Assembly: GCF_009914765.1 (NCBI RefSeq)
Contig: NZ_WYDS01000026.1
Span: forward strand, 1-44,588
DNA length: 44,588 nucleotides
Reading direction: 5' to 3'
Origin: Halodesulfovibrio sp. MK-HDV
Lineage (GTDB): Bacteria; Desulfobacterota; Desulfovibrionia; Desulfovibrionales; Desulfovibrionaceae
This document shows, piece after piece, positions 8,260 to 15,552 of the stretch. The stretch's first letter is position 1. Each line of letters opens with the position of its first letter. The notes beneath the pieces were generated by a model. That model had not been told where the DNA came from, did no database searches, and saw only the letters and a list, made by a program, of their open reading frames with translations. Position numbers and translations under genes: made by a program.

Positions 8260-8679
8260 GTGCCCAACTACATTGGTTTTTTATCAGAGGTGGCAAATGA
8301 AGAAAAATTATTGTGTGCTGTCGCCTTTGCACATGATTTAGCAAGGTCTAGCCGTGGGCACCTGACTTTTCTTGTTCCAACAGCTAGAGAAGCTTCGCTA
8401 ACAGTTCTGGATACTGTGCTTGATGAAAGTTTTTTGTATGAGTTAAGAAGGAAGAGAAGGATATTAGGCGCAGATTGTTCGTATTCTTTGGAGTCAGTGG
8501 AGACTATCCAAGCTTCTGAAGAATATGGCATTGTGCTTGTTTTATGTTGCAACGAAGAAATGTTGAAGAGGTTGGAGCAGTGCAGTAATGCAGATAAGGT
8601 GGTAATACTTTCTCGTAATCCTGAGGAGGTACGTTCCTGGGTTAGTGGTAGAGGGGCTGCTATCTATTTTGTAGATTAA
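8260..8679 (+). CDS. Unknown alpha/beta protein, first cargo gene after the spike
   Basis: The frame is open from 8185, but GTG at 8260 is preceded by AAGGAG at the right distance and gives 139 residues. The sequence alternates helices and beta strands (LTFLVPTA, YGIVLVLCC, DKVVILSR, AAIYFVD), suggesting a small Rossmann-like or flavodoxin-like fold; no catalytic motif, signal peptide or membrane segment is visible. It lies on the tail strand 72 bases after the spike. Its AT-richer sequence differs from the tail genes, so it is more likely to be accessory cargo than a structural gene. Function unknown. Confidence 0.6.
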   Translation: MPNYIGFLSEVANEEKLLCAVAFAHDLARSSRGHLTFLVPTAREASLTVLDTVLDESFLYELRRKRRILGADCSYSLESVETIQASEEYGIVLVLCCNEEMLKRLEQCSNADKVVILSRNPEEVRSWVSGRGAAIYFVD

Positions 8680-8704
8680 TCAAAATTTATTTAATGAAAA
8701 AAAG

Positions 8705-9920
8705 TTAGCTTGCAGGCTTAATTGATTGAGTTTGTTCTTGTGGACTAGGGAAAATCTCTTCAAAATTTTTTGTAAGCTGTCTCATCAGTTTATGTTTAAT
8801 CTTAAGACTGTTGTGTTTACTGGTGAGAAAATCCACTCCGGTGTTAGTTAGCGCAAATGATGGTGTGTGCACAAGGAGATTACAAAGCGCAGTATTAAAA
8901 ATGGGGTCAAAGTTCTTTAACGTTAATTGTGATTTTGTAAGTTGGTGTTTTGCAAGGACAGAACATAGAGTATTCTCAATGGTGGTTTTATCAATTACGA
9001 ATAGCCCAAGTGCTTCTTTTAACGCTAGGTAAATAAGGAGGCCGCATACATCCGGATTTGAGTTGAAATTTTTGAGGTTCATATCAAACTGCGCAGTAAT
9101 TGCTTCACCTTTGTGCACGTTGATAGCGTATGAATGCTGGAACGACGACTTGTTGTAGGATTCAGATAATAAGACTGAGCATTGAAGGATTCCAAAATAA
9201 CGCAGGTAGGCAATAATGCTCCCAGTTTCTTTGTTACCCTCTATGCAAATGACATGATAGTTGAAGTCGTTATCTTGTAGGTCAATTACGGGGTCAGGCC
9301 CCAAATGGAAGTGCCAAGGAGTAGTCGTCTCTTTTCCCTTAAAATATTCTAAGATATTTGGTGAAACATGATAGTCCATTCCAGAGTTAAAAAGTACTGC
9401 TAAGATGCTTTTAAGCATGGAGCGACCGCTGTTGATCCCACCCAATGTAATTTCAATGTGATAATATTGTTCTATTGTTTCATAGATTAAGTCCTTTTCA
9501 TCAAAGTTAAGAGTAGGATATTTTTTTTTTCAATTCTTTGATCTTAGTTCGGGCGAGCTTTTCATTTCCCACACTGAAGTGAATATTTTTTCCACTAGGT
9601 GTAATTTTTTCACTATATTCTGTATCAACAAGGTGAACGTTACAGTCAGAGTCTAAGATGTACCTCCGTCCATCCGTTTTACCAATAACAGGTACACTCA
9701 GCTTAGTTTTGCGTTCTCTCTTTACACCTAATGTAGTTGTGAAAAAAGTTAGATCATCAGCAAGTGATTTATCCCAAGTCTGTCCTGTCCTGTTGTTGCA
9801 TTCTCTGCAAATGAAGCCAGATACTTTTTTTCGTCCACCGATCGCATTGGGAATAATATGTTCTTTAGAATCATTTTCTGGAGTGATCTCGTCGCCGCAA
9901 AGAAAACAGAAAGTGCCCAT
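8705..9920 (-). pseudogene. HNH endonuclease family protein, split by a +1 base in a ten-T run
   Basis: Two frames on the minus strand form one gene. The first (9920 to 9507) starts 'MGTFCFLCGDE' and carries CxxC, 'EHIIPNAIGG' and CxxCN, a zinc-supported HNH nuclease core. The second (ending 8705) continues with 'GGINSGRSMLKSIL'. Reading nine instead of ten T residues at 9521-9530 joins them without a stop through KKKYPTLNFDEKD, giving about 404 residues. This matches the length of a family with an N-terminal HNH domain and a long C-terminal domain that I recall from bacterial genomes. The gene opposes the tail genes and stands alone. HNH proteins in such positions may act in phage packaging, homing or defence. 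The break may be a sequencing error, a real mutation or phase variation. Confidence 0.75.
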
Positions 9921-9995
9921 AGAAACCTCGTCGCATGTAATTCGTTAAGTTTCAGACGATTACTGTAAGTTTCTTGAGATTGCAAGATTGCCTCA

Positions 9996-10030
9996 AAGCC
10001 TCTTCTGTCATAAGAAGAGGCTTATTTTTT
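9996..10030 (+). terminator. Terminator abutting the ribosome binding site of the next gene
   Basis: An 11-bp perfect stem (9996-10006 with 10013-10023) and six T residues (10025-10030) end directly at AGGAGG (10031-10036), the binding site of the gene starting at 10045. No space remains for a promoter between them, so the transcript must read through: an attenuator-like arrangement. Confidence 0.8.
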
Positions 10031-10044
10031 AGGAGGATAGCGAG

Positions 10045-10662
10045 ATGAGTGTAGTTCCTGTTCAAATGGCGGGTAGTATCTTTTTAGATTCCGGCTGGCA
10101 GTCTATGTTGATGCCTGTAATATCGGCTTTTGCTTCAGTTCTTGTGACATGGTTTATTATTTCGAAGTCTACGAAAGAAATGAAGGCACTGATTAAGCAG
10201 AATAAAGATATTGAAGAAAGAAAATTAGCATTCGAAGATCATAAGCATTGGTTAGAGACAGTCGTAGATGCGTTAGCAGATTATTGTGCATGTTGTGATG
10301 AATATGAGTCTTTGCTCGCTGAGCGGAAGATAATTACTGTATCAGAATCCTCAGTTAGTCCTGAACAACGAAAGGACGTTGACATAAGATCTAAGGAAAA
10401 TGTTGATCACATCCGTGCAGCAAAAAGAAAATTGTCACACTCGTCTTGGAGATTAATTTGCTATTTAGATTTGAATAATCCCAAGCACGATAGGTTGTTT
10501 CAAAAAGTACATGAGTTAGAGATGGTTGCGAAAGATAGTTTAAAAAAAACGGATAGTCTTGAGAAGTTAGAATGGGATGTTTTAGAATTGCTCGATATTA
10601 TTCAAGATTTCGTGAAGTGCGAAAGGGCAAAGCTAGCTTCCCCAGTTGACACCAACCCCTAA
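10045..10662 (+). CDS. Membrane-anchored cytoplasmic protein of unknown function (205 aa)
   Basis: The ATG start is set by AGGAGG eight bases upstream. Residues about 20-40 form one transmembrane helix (MLMPVISAFASVLVTWFIIS), followed by a charged coiled-coil-like segment (about 42-66). A helical cytoplasmic domain follows to the end, including 'CDEYESLLAER' and 'RLICYLDLNNPKHDRLF'. It shares ERKL, 13 residues, then DAL just after the membrane segment with the protein encoded at 11505-12083, so the two look like distant relatives. No enzyme motif is visible. It sits in phage cargo behind a leader terminator. Proteins of this layout could sense the membrane, for example in superinfection exclusion; this is only inference. 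Confidence 0.75.
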   Translation: MSVVPVQMAGSIFLDSGWQSMLMPVISAFASVLVTWFIISKSTKEMKALIKQNKDIEERKLAFEDHKHWLETVVDALADYCACCDEYESLLAERKIITVSESSVSPEQRKDVDIRSKENVDHIRAAKRKLSHSSWRLICYLDLNNPKHDRLFQKVHELEMVAKDSLKKTDSLEKLEWDVLELLDIIQDFVKCERAKLASPVDTNP

Positions 10663-10835
10663 AAAAGACTAATTTTCTCCTAGGTGCTCTCAAACACCTA
10701 CCTTTATAGTCACAGGCGGATATCCCGCTCCCGTAAGAAGTGGTTTTTTTGCGTCCAATGAGCAGAATACACAGTCCCTAGGATTAGTGCATCTTGCGAT
10801 AGGAAGCATCTTTACTTACATATACCAAATATTTT
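10663..10835 (+). other. Non-coding leader with small hairpins
   Basis: After the preceding stop there is a TAGGTG/CACCTA hairpin (10681-10700), enclosed by a weak GACTA/TAGTC pairing (10667-10671 with 10707-10711). A GCGG/CCGC hairpin (10716-10728) and seven T residues at 10744-10750 follow. Together they may be the terminator of the upstream gene or part of a structured RNA. I see no gene here. Confidence 0.4.
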
Positions 10836-10925
10836 GGTCGGGAGTACGAAGGTTATACAACACCCGTAAGGGGAAAACCTTCTGCCGTTTCCTGTGAACG
10901 GTTTGAGAACTCCCGACCTTTTTTT
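10836..10925 (+). ncRNA. Candidate structured RNA: three-way junction closed by a 10-bp stem and T7
   Basis: A 10-bp perfect stem pairs 10836-10845 with 10909-10918. Inside are two arms. Arm one pairs GAAGGTT (10848-10854) with AACCTTC (10876-10882) and holds an inner CCC-GTAA-GGG hairpin (10863-10872) with a GNRA-type loop. Arm two pairs CCGTT (10885-10889) with AACGG (10897-10901). Seven T residues (10919-10925) follow, so the whole fold also works as an intrinsic terminator. It lies in phage cargo upstream of two tiny genes. It could be an independent small RNA or a leader element controlling those genes. I do not recognise a named RNA family. Confidence 0.65.
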
Positions 10926-10977
10926 ATTGGCTAAGGTGAACTTCTCAATACTCAAACAAAATCACAGGAGTTGCCAA

Positions 10978-11163
10978 ATGGCACAATCAACCAACATTCC
11001 AACCGGAATGCTTCCAAGCATGGACGAGCTGCGCGACGCAGCTGCAACGCTCCAACAGATCCGCAAAGACACTTCCACAACAGAAAGCAGCCTCGCGCTG
11101 GACTACATTGCAGACAAGCTCATCGAACTCGCTAACACAGTAGAGCGGAGGGTAGCAGCATGA
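10978..11163 (+). CDS. Tiny phage cargo protein (61 aa), unknown
   Basis: The ATG at 10978 follows CAGGAG with suitable spacing and is chosen over an upstream in-frame GTG because of it. The protein is acidic and helical, with two predicted helices ('SMDELRDAAATLQQIRKD' and 'LALDYIADKLIELANTV'), and has no membrane or catalytic signature. It lies 50 bases after the structured RNA and its stop overlaps the next start (ATGA), so both small proteins are probably made together and may interact. GC and codon use resemble the tail genes rather than the AT-rich cargo on either side. Confidence 0.65.
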   Translation: MAQSTNIPTGMLPSMDELRDAAATLQQIRKDTSTTESSLALDYIADKLIELANTVERRVAA

Positions 11164-11348
11164 GCCAGCCAGTAGAGCAGCCGGATCACGTAATGAATCT
11201 CTACAACATTGCCCGTTCCCTAAACCTAATGCATGAAGAATTCGGCGATAAATACCCAGAGCTAGTCTTCATCCTTCAATCCATGGAAAAGGCCGTAGAA
11301 GACTGTGCCGCCCACTTCGACGGAATGGAAGAACGGGTTACAGAATAG
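11160..11348 (+). CDS. Tiny phage cargo protein (62 aa), unknown
   Basis: The ATG overlaps the preceding stop (ATGA), a strong sign of coupled translation. The product is acidic and helical ('VMNLYNIARSLNLMHEEFGDKYPEL', shortened here to its core NIARSLNLMHEEF, then 'VFILQSMEKAVEDCAAHF'). There are no recognisable motifs. A strong terminator follows 30 bases later, closing this two-gene unit. Confidence 0.65.
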   Translation: MSQPVEQPDHVMNLYNIARSLNLMHEEFGDKYPELVFILQSMEKAVEDCAAHFDGMEERVTE

Positions 11349-11378
11349 AAACAGAAGAATTAAGAATGGAAATACGAA

Positions 11379-11408
11379 GCCCCCTGCCAATGGTAGGGGG
11401 CTTTTATT
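11379..11408 (+). terminator. Intrinsic terminator after the two tiny genes
   Basis: AGCCCCCT pairs with AGGGGGCT around a short loop, followed by TTTTATTT. It ends the unit begun near 10836. Confidence 0.85.
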
Positions 11409-11504
11409 TGTGCTTTGACTGTTTTTCTTTTTATATCTACCGTCTAGATCGTTTCGATTGTGTGGTTGAAATGAAAATATATAAGATTAATAGGTGGAAT
11501 ATAA

Positions 11505-12083
11505 ATGGAGATAGAATTGTTATTTACAACAGGCGTGCTTTCTGCAGGCATTGCCGCGTTGGTTGCAGGATTGAATGTTAGTAAAACTATTAGCGCTCAG
11601 AATGTTACTCAAGAGCGCAAGCTTTGGAGAGAAACAATTCGTAAATTGACTCTTGAGGTTCATGATGCATTGAGCAACGGTGATGAACAAAAACTATTAA
11701 AATTACGCACTAGTTTTACAAATTTATTGAACCTAACACATTACGAAGATCGTAAGCTTATTGCATGTATAGAACTGGGTGGAGATGTAGGTAAGAAACA
11801 AAATGAATTTGCAGAGCGGATTAGTTTCTTATTAAAGCATGATTGGGAACGTGTTAAACATGAAGTCAGCTTCTACTCTAAGTTTTTGTATCATGAGCCG
11901 AAGCGTGTATCGTACGATGATTGGAAATGTGACCCAGAAATGTGTACATGTAGCAAAGACAAACGGGCGTTGTACGCAATTGTATCTGTACCTTATTGTT
12001 TTATATTCGACAGGGTTAATTCTTTTGCAGAAAAGCAGGCAGCTTTTTTTCTCAAGCTCGATAACAAAGCTGAAAAGAAATAG
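11505..12083 (+). CDS. Second membrane-anchored cargo protein (192 aa), unknown
   Basis: The ATG at 11505 has GGTGG upstream (11491-11495). Residues about 5-25 form one transmembrane helix (LFTTGVLSAGIAALVAGL). The rest is a helical, charged cytoplasmic domain with 'FTNLLNLTHYEDRKL', 'FAERISFLLKHDWERVK' and a possible metal-binding Cys cluster near residue 143 (CDPEMCTCSKD). After the membrane helix it has ERKL, 13 residues, then DAL, exactly as in the protein at 10045-10662, although the rest has diverged. It has its own terminators on both sides (11379-11408 and 12098-12126), typical of a self-contained phage 'moron'. The AT-rich composition differs from the tail genes. Function unknown. 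Confidence 0.75.
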   Translation: MEIELLFTTGVLSAGIAALVAGLNVSKTISAQNVTQERKLWRETIRKLTLEVHDALSNGDEQKLLKLRTSFTNLLNLTHYEDRKLIACIELGGDVGKKQNEFAERISFLLKHDWERVKHEVSFYSKFLYHEPKRVSYDDWKCDPEMCTCSKDKRALYAIVSVPYCFIFDRVNSFAEKQAAFFLKLDNKAEKK

Positions 12084-12097
12084 TGATAAAAATAAAA

Positions 12098-12126
12098 ACC
12101 CCCTTGTGAGAGCAGGGGGCTTTATT
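12098..12126 (+). terminator. Terminator after the second membrane protein
   Basis: CCCCCT pairs with AGGGGG around an eleven-base loop, followed by CTTTATTCTT. It lies 14 bases after the stop codon. Confidence 0.75.
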
Positions 12127-12377
12127 CTTAGTCATGGTAATGTCCTTGTACTCCACGTTGATTTGTCTGTCGCAAAAAAAGTCCAGCCCAGAATTAAAAA
12201 CACTCCTCCGCTCCCGCCTTAGAGCATTTTTGTGCCACATTTTTGCAATTAGCGAGGGGCGCAAAACAGGGTGCCAGAGCCCGCCAGTACTGGATATTAT
12301 GGTGGGATAGCCAATTGCACTTTTTGCAACGTTTTGCCAAGTTGTGCAAAAGAGAAGGCTGCTTGAATTTAAAGAAA
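12127..12377. other. Non-coding region before the integrase
   Basis: I see no gene here. Short repeats of TTGCA/TGCAA type occur around 12312-12352 and could be integrase arm or accessory sites, but this is a guess. A stretch near 12297-12311 (ATTATGGTGGGATAG) resembles the hub-end remnant at 6867-6881. Confidence 0.4.
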
Positions 12378-12420
12378 AAGCTCATAACTTGCCGAAAATT
12401 ATGAGCTTGTCTTGTTTTTT
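12378..12420. terminator. Bidirectional terminator at the integrase 3' side
   Basis: AAGCTCATAA (12378-12387) pairs perfectly with TTATGAGCTT (12399-12408). A T-rich stretch follows on the plus strand and an A-rich stretch precedes it, so it can stop transcription from the cargo and from the minus-strand integrase. Confidence 0.8.
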
Positions 12421-12499
12421 TATTTAAAATTTCAAGACGAAAACAGAATCGCACTGTGCAAGCGCGTTTTTTCGCTATGCCTGCAATGCCGCATGTAGC

Positions 12500-13672
12500 C
12501 TAGCTTTTCTGCGATTCGAAGGTGTCCAACATGTCTGCCCAGTCTTGCATTAATTTGTATCGCTCTGGGAGGTATTGAGCGCGGTTGTAGGCTGCCCTAA
12601 TTTTGTTGGCAGGAACATGCGCCAGCTGCATTTCTATCACGTCCGGATTGTAGCCTGCCTCATTCAAAATTGACGATGCCATGGCGCGGAATCCGTGCGC
12701 TGTCATTTCTTCTTTAGTAAAACCCATGCGGCGAAGGGCACCATTGCAGGTGTTTTCGCTTATGGGCTTTTCGTCTGTGCGTAATGACGGGAACAGATAT
12801 TTTCCTTGTCCGCTTACTTTGCGCAGCTCAAGCAGCAGCTCCATAACTTGATCTGAAAGGGGCACTATGTGTTCGCGCTTCATCTTCATTTTGTGAGCTG
12901 GGATAATCCACTGGCGTTCACTCAAGTCTACCTCTGTCCATTCTGCGTGCCGTAGTTCACCCTGACGAGTGAAGGTGTAGGCAGTCATAAGTAGAGCACA
13001 TTTGGTAACAAAGAAGCCGTTGTAGCCTTTTATGACGCGCATAAGGGCACCGGCTTCTTCCTTTGTGGTGAAGGCTGCAAAGTGGTTGCGCTTGGGAGGA
13101 GTGAGAGCGCCTTTAAGATCGCGCGTAGGGTCGCTTGGAATAATGCAGGAGGCGACAGCGTAACGGCAGATCTGCCCGCAGATGCCCTTTACCTTGTGTG
13201 CGGTAACGTGGGCTCCTCTGGCTTCTATATGGCGCAAGGTATGTAGGAAGTCGATTGGTTGCAGATCGTCAATAGGGCGGTCGCCTAGCGTATTGTACAC
13301 GTCATTGTTGAGACGGCCTACGACAGTGCGGCGATGGTTTGGTTTCCATTGGTGCTGTTTGGCGAGCCATTCTTCTGCAACATGGCGAAATGTGATTACC
13401 GGGGCTTGTTTTTCTTTTTTCTGGGCAGCGGGATCTGTTCCTTCACGAAGGAGAATAGAAGCGCTTTTCTGAAGTAGCCTTACTTCTTTCAGCGAAACTT
13501 TTGGATAGACCCCCAAAGCAAGACGTTTCTCTTTGCCTTCAAAGCGATATTTCCAGCGCCAGTATTTGGAGCCGCTCGGGGTGACTTCCAGGTAAAGTCC
13601 ATTGCCGTCGAAATACTTTTTAGTTCTAGCATCCGGCTCTAGGACACGGATAGCAACGTCTGTCAGCTTCAT
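12500..13672 (-). CDS. P4-type tyrosine integrase
   Basis: The start at 13672 (MKLTDVAIRVLEPDAR) is chosen because GAGGTG lies upstream at the right distance; an in-frame ATG at 13723 would add 17 residues of unlikely sequence. Residues 1-90 are the arm-binding DUF4102-type domain (YFDGNGLYLEVTPSG, RLALGVYPKVSL). A core-binding SAM-like domain follows, then the catalytic domain. That domain has the Arg in 'TRQGELRHAEW', the HxxR box 'HGFRAMASS' and the nucleophile Tyr in 'AYNRAQYLPER'. The gene ends the phage element and begins about 160 bases from the 3' end of ssrA, the usual target of this integrase group. It should catalyse site-specific insertion and, with an excisionase, excision. Confidence 0.93.
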   Translation of the reverse strand: MKLTDVAIRVLEPDARTKKYFDGNGLYLEVTPSGSKYWRWKYRFEGKEKRLALGVYPKVSLKEVRLLQKSASILLREGTDPAAQKKEKQAPVITFRHVAEEWLAKQHQWKPNHRRTVVGRLNNDVYNTLGDRPIDDLQPIDFLHTLRHIEARGAHVTAHKVKGICGQICRYAVASCIIPSDPTRDLKGALTPPKRNHFAAFTTKEEAGALMRVIKGYNGFFVTKCALLMTAYTFTRQGELRHAEWTEVDLSERQWIIPAHKMKMKREHIVPLSDQVMELLLELRKVSGQGKYLFPSLRTDEKPISENTCNGALRRMGFTKEEMTAHGFRAMASSILNEAGYNPDVIEMQLAHVPANKIRAAYNRAQYLPERYKLMQDWADMLDTFESQKS

Positions 13673-13778
13673 TGGGGGCACCTCATAATGGGAAACAGAA
13701 TGTGCCCCCAAATGTGCCCCCACAATGCGATTGCTGTCAACTTACCCCCAGAACCCTCGAGAGGTTCCAAGTCCCCAT

Positions 13779-13822
13779 AAAAAAAGGGTTTCAGAAGATT
13801 TTGAAATCTACTGAAACCCTTT
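13779..13822 (-). terminator. Terminator of ssrA (tmRNA)
   Basis: Read on the minus strand, AAAGGGTTTCAG pairs perfectly over 12 bp with CTGAAACCCTTT (13783-13794 with 13811-13822), and a run of seven T residues follows. It lies on the element side of the attachment site, so the inserted DNA would supply the tmRNA terminator. Confidence 0.85.
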
Positions 13823-13834
13823 AAAAGTACCTCA

Positions 13835-13875
13835 TGGTGGAGGCGGCGAGAATCGAACTCGCGTCCGAGAATGGT
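13835..13875. other. Probable attachment site (att) at the ssrA 3' end
   Basis: The integrase type and position, and the change from phage to chromosomal genes exactly here, point to insertion in the 3' end of ssrA. The expected second copy of the tRNA-like 3' end is not in the window and should lie to the left of base 1. Confidence 0.65.
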
Positions 13876-14194
13876 CCACTCGAAGCATCTACAGGTTTAG
13901 TCCTGGATTAATTTGTCTCGTTTTACGCTTTGCCCCAGAACAGGCGACGTAAAACCAGTTAGCTGTATAAGTTTCGCTTCAGCTGCAGCAAACGCCTACT
14001 GAAACTAGTCGGATAGTGTTTTGTCATTCTCTAAGTCTATCTGACGTCAACAAAGAGAATGTGGCGGTCAATTAAGCTGCCATTGCGTATTCGTAATCGT
14101 TTGCAATTACTTTAGTGCCGCTTTTAACGAGGCCAGCGGCGCCTCGACCTGCAACTCCGGTTTCTTCTATCCCCGTCGAAACCAGTGCGCCCCC
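13835..14194 (-). ncRNA. ssrA: Transfer-messenger RNA (tmRNA)
   Basis: On the minus strand the RNA starts GGGGGCGCACTGG and ends CGCCTCCACCA; these ends pair as a tRNA-like acceptor stem of seven pairs with one G-U, and the tRNA-Ala-type T arm (GTTCGATTC) is present. Length is 360 bases. The tag reading frame is at 14072-14104 with resume codon GCA and encodes ANDYEYAMAA, a normal proteolysis tag close to those of other Desulfovibrio relatives. tmRNA rescues stalled ribosomes with SmpB. It is intact despite the adjacent integrase, as expected if the element restores the 3' end on insertion. Confidence 0.96.
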
Positions 14195-14424
14195 AAATTG
14201 GGAGTATCTGTTGTCAGTAAAAAAATGGGAACTAACGACAGATAGTTTATTGTGCGTTGTAATGGTGTATCCTGCAAGCAGAATCCATTCACGCAGGCGA
14301 AAGTGTTTACGTCTTTTTAGTAACCCCTGCAAGAAGAAAATGCAGTGTTTGAAAGACCGTACTATGTTTTCTACCTTTCAGAGAATATAATGCTCATTTT
14401 CCACTTGTCCAGAAGGCAATATCT

Positions 14425-15540
14425 TTATTTTGATAAATCTTCGATAATTAGTTTTGCAGCACGGTCGGCAGCACCAGGCTCACCAACTTTTGTGCGAAGT
14501 GTCTCTAAGTCTCTACGGATAGCAGCAAGCTTTCCGTGAGTATTAATCCACGCCAATGCTCGTTGAGCGATAACATCACCGTTAGCATCTTCCTGTAAAA
14601 GCTCTGGAAAGACTTCGCGTCCCATAATGAGGTTGGGTAATCCAACATATGGAACTTTGACGAGTTTTGTTCCCAGAAAAAATGTCAGTTTAGAAAGCTG
14701 ATAGGTGATTAATGTCGGTGTACCTACAAGGGCAGATTCCAGCGTTACTGTGCCGGATGCTGCAATAAGCATGGTACAACCACGCATGAACTCATATCTA
14801 TTTTCAGGGCTGTGAATTGTAAGCGGAACAGAGCATGTCCATAACTCACGTAATCGTTCCTGTGAAATACCTGGTGCCTGTATGCAATGAAATTCTAGTT
14901 CAGGATTCTTTTTTGCCATAATGGAAGCAGCTAGAGCAAATTGAGGCATGAGCGATTCAATTTCTTTTTTACGACTTCCGGGAAGAATACCAATGCGATT
15001 CTTTATTGGTTGAATATGGTCAATCGAATGCCAATCAATTACGTCTACAAGCGGATTGCCAATGTAATCAATGTCCATGTCGAATTGTTTATAAAATTCA
15101 ACTTCAAATGGTAGAATAGAAAAGAGACGGGTGATATGTTTAGCGATAAACTTAGCCCTGCCAGTACGCCATGCCCATAGTTTTGGGGATATGTAGTAGT
15201 AAACAGGAATGTCGAGCTTGTAAGCATACTTGGCCACACGGAAGTTGAACTCTGGTGCATCAATAAGAATGACAGCATCTGGGCGACGTATCGCCAACTC
15301 GTTCTTGATCTTTTTCAGCATGTTAAAAATGTCGAACAGTTTTCCGAGAACTTCCGTAATGCCCATGACGGAAAGATCTTCAACACGCAAAACTGCGTCG
15401 AGACCTTTGGCGCGCATTTCCTGCCCACCCATTCCACAAAAAGTGGTGTCGGGTGCTATGGTAGAAATAGCTTCCATGAGTTTACCGCCATGTAGATCTC
15501 CGGATGTTTCTCCGGCGTTGATCCATATATTTTTACCCAT
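14425..15540 (-). CDS. lpxB: Lipid-A-disaccharide synthase LpxB
   Basis: A 371-residue glycosyltransferase (family 19) that joins UDP-diacylglucosamine to lipid X, giving the lipid A disaccharide at the inner membrane. The N-terminal motif 'INAGETSGDLHG' is diagnostic, and 'YYISPKLWAWRTGRA', 'LPGSRKKEIE' and 'IAASGTVTLESAL' lie in their usual places. Length fits the family. ATG 15540 is chosen over a TTG one codon upstream because AAGGA precedes it. It begins 12 bases after a Gate-domain membrane protein gene, with which it probably forms an operon. The presence of the gene shows a Gram-negative outer membrane. Confidence 0.97.
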   Translation of the reverse strand: MGKNIWINAGETSGDLHGGKLMEAISTIAPDTTFCGMGGQEMRAKGLDAVLRVEDLSVMGITEVLGKLFDIFNMLKKIKNELAIRRPDAVILIDAPEFNFRVAKYAYKLDIPVYYYISPKLWAWRTGRAKFIAKHITRLFSILPFEVEFYKQFDMDIDYIGNPLVDVIDWHSIDHIQPIKNRIGILPGSRKKEIESLMPQFALAASIMAKKNPELEFHCIQAPGISQERLRELWTCSVPLTIHSPENRYEFMRGCTMLIAASGTVTLESALVGTPTLITYQLSKLTFFLGTKLVKVPYVGLPNLIMGREVFPELLQEDANGDVIAQRALAWINTHGKLAAIRRDLETLRTKVGEPGAADRAAKLIIEDLSK

Positions 15541-15552
15541 CAAATTTCCTTA

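Noticed and set aside
10978-11348. The two overlapping tiny genes considered as a toxin-antitoxin pair.
   Set aside because: Both products are acidic and helical with no toxin fold, DNA-binding motif or membrane helix; the overlap alone is weak evidence.
12194-12454. An 86-codon minus-strand frame beside the integrase.
   Set aside because: It runs across a perfect terminator hairpin and has unlikely composition; no ribosome binding site supports it.
1-13835. The tail region considered as a tailocin or gene-transfer agent.
   Set aside because: The integrase and attachment site favour a prophage; capsid, packaging and replication genes would lie outside the window, so the question cannot be decided here.
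14345-14539. A 64-codon frame overlapping the 3' end of lpxB.
   Set aside because: Most of it lies antisense to the lpxB coding sequence, and there is no start signal.
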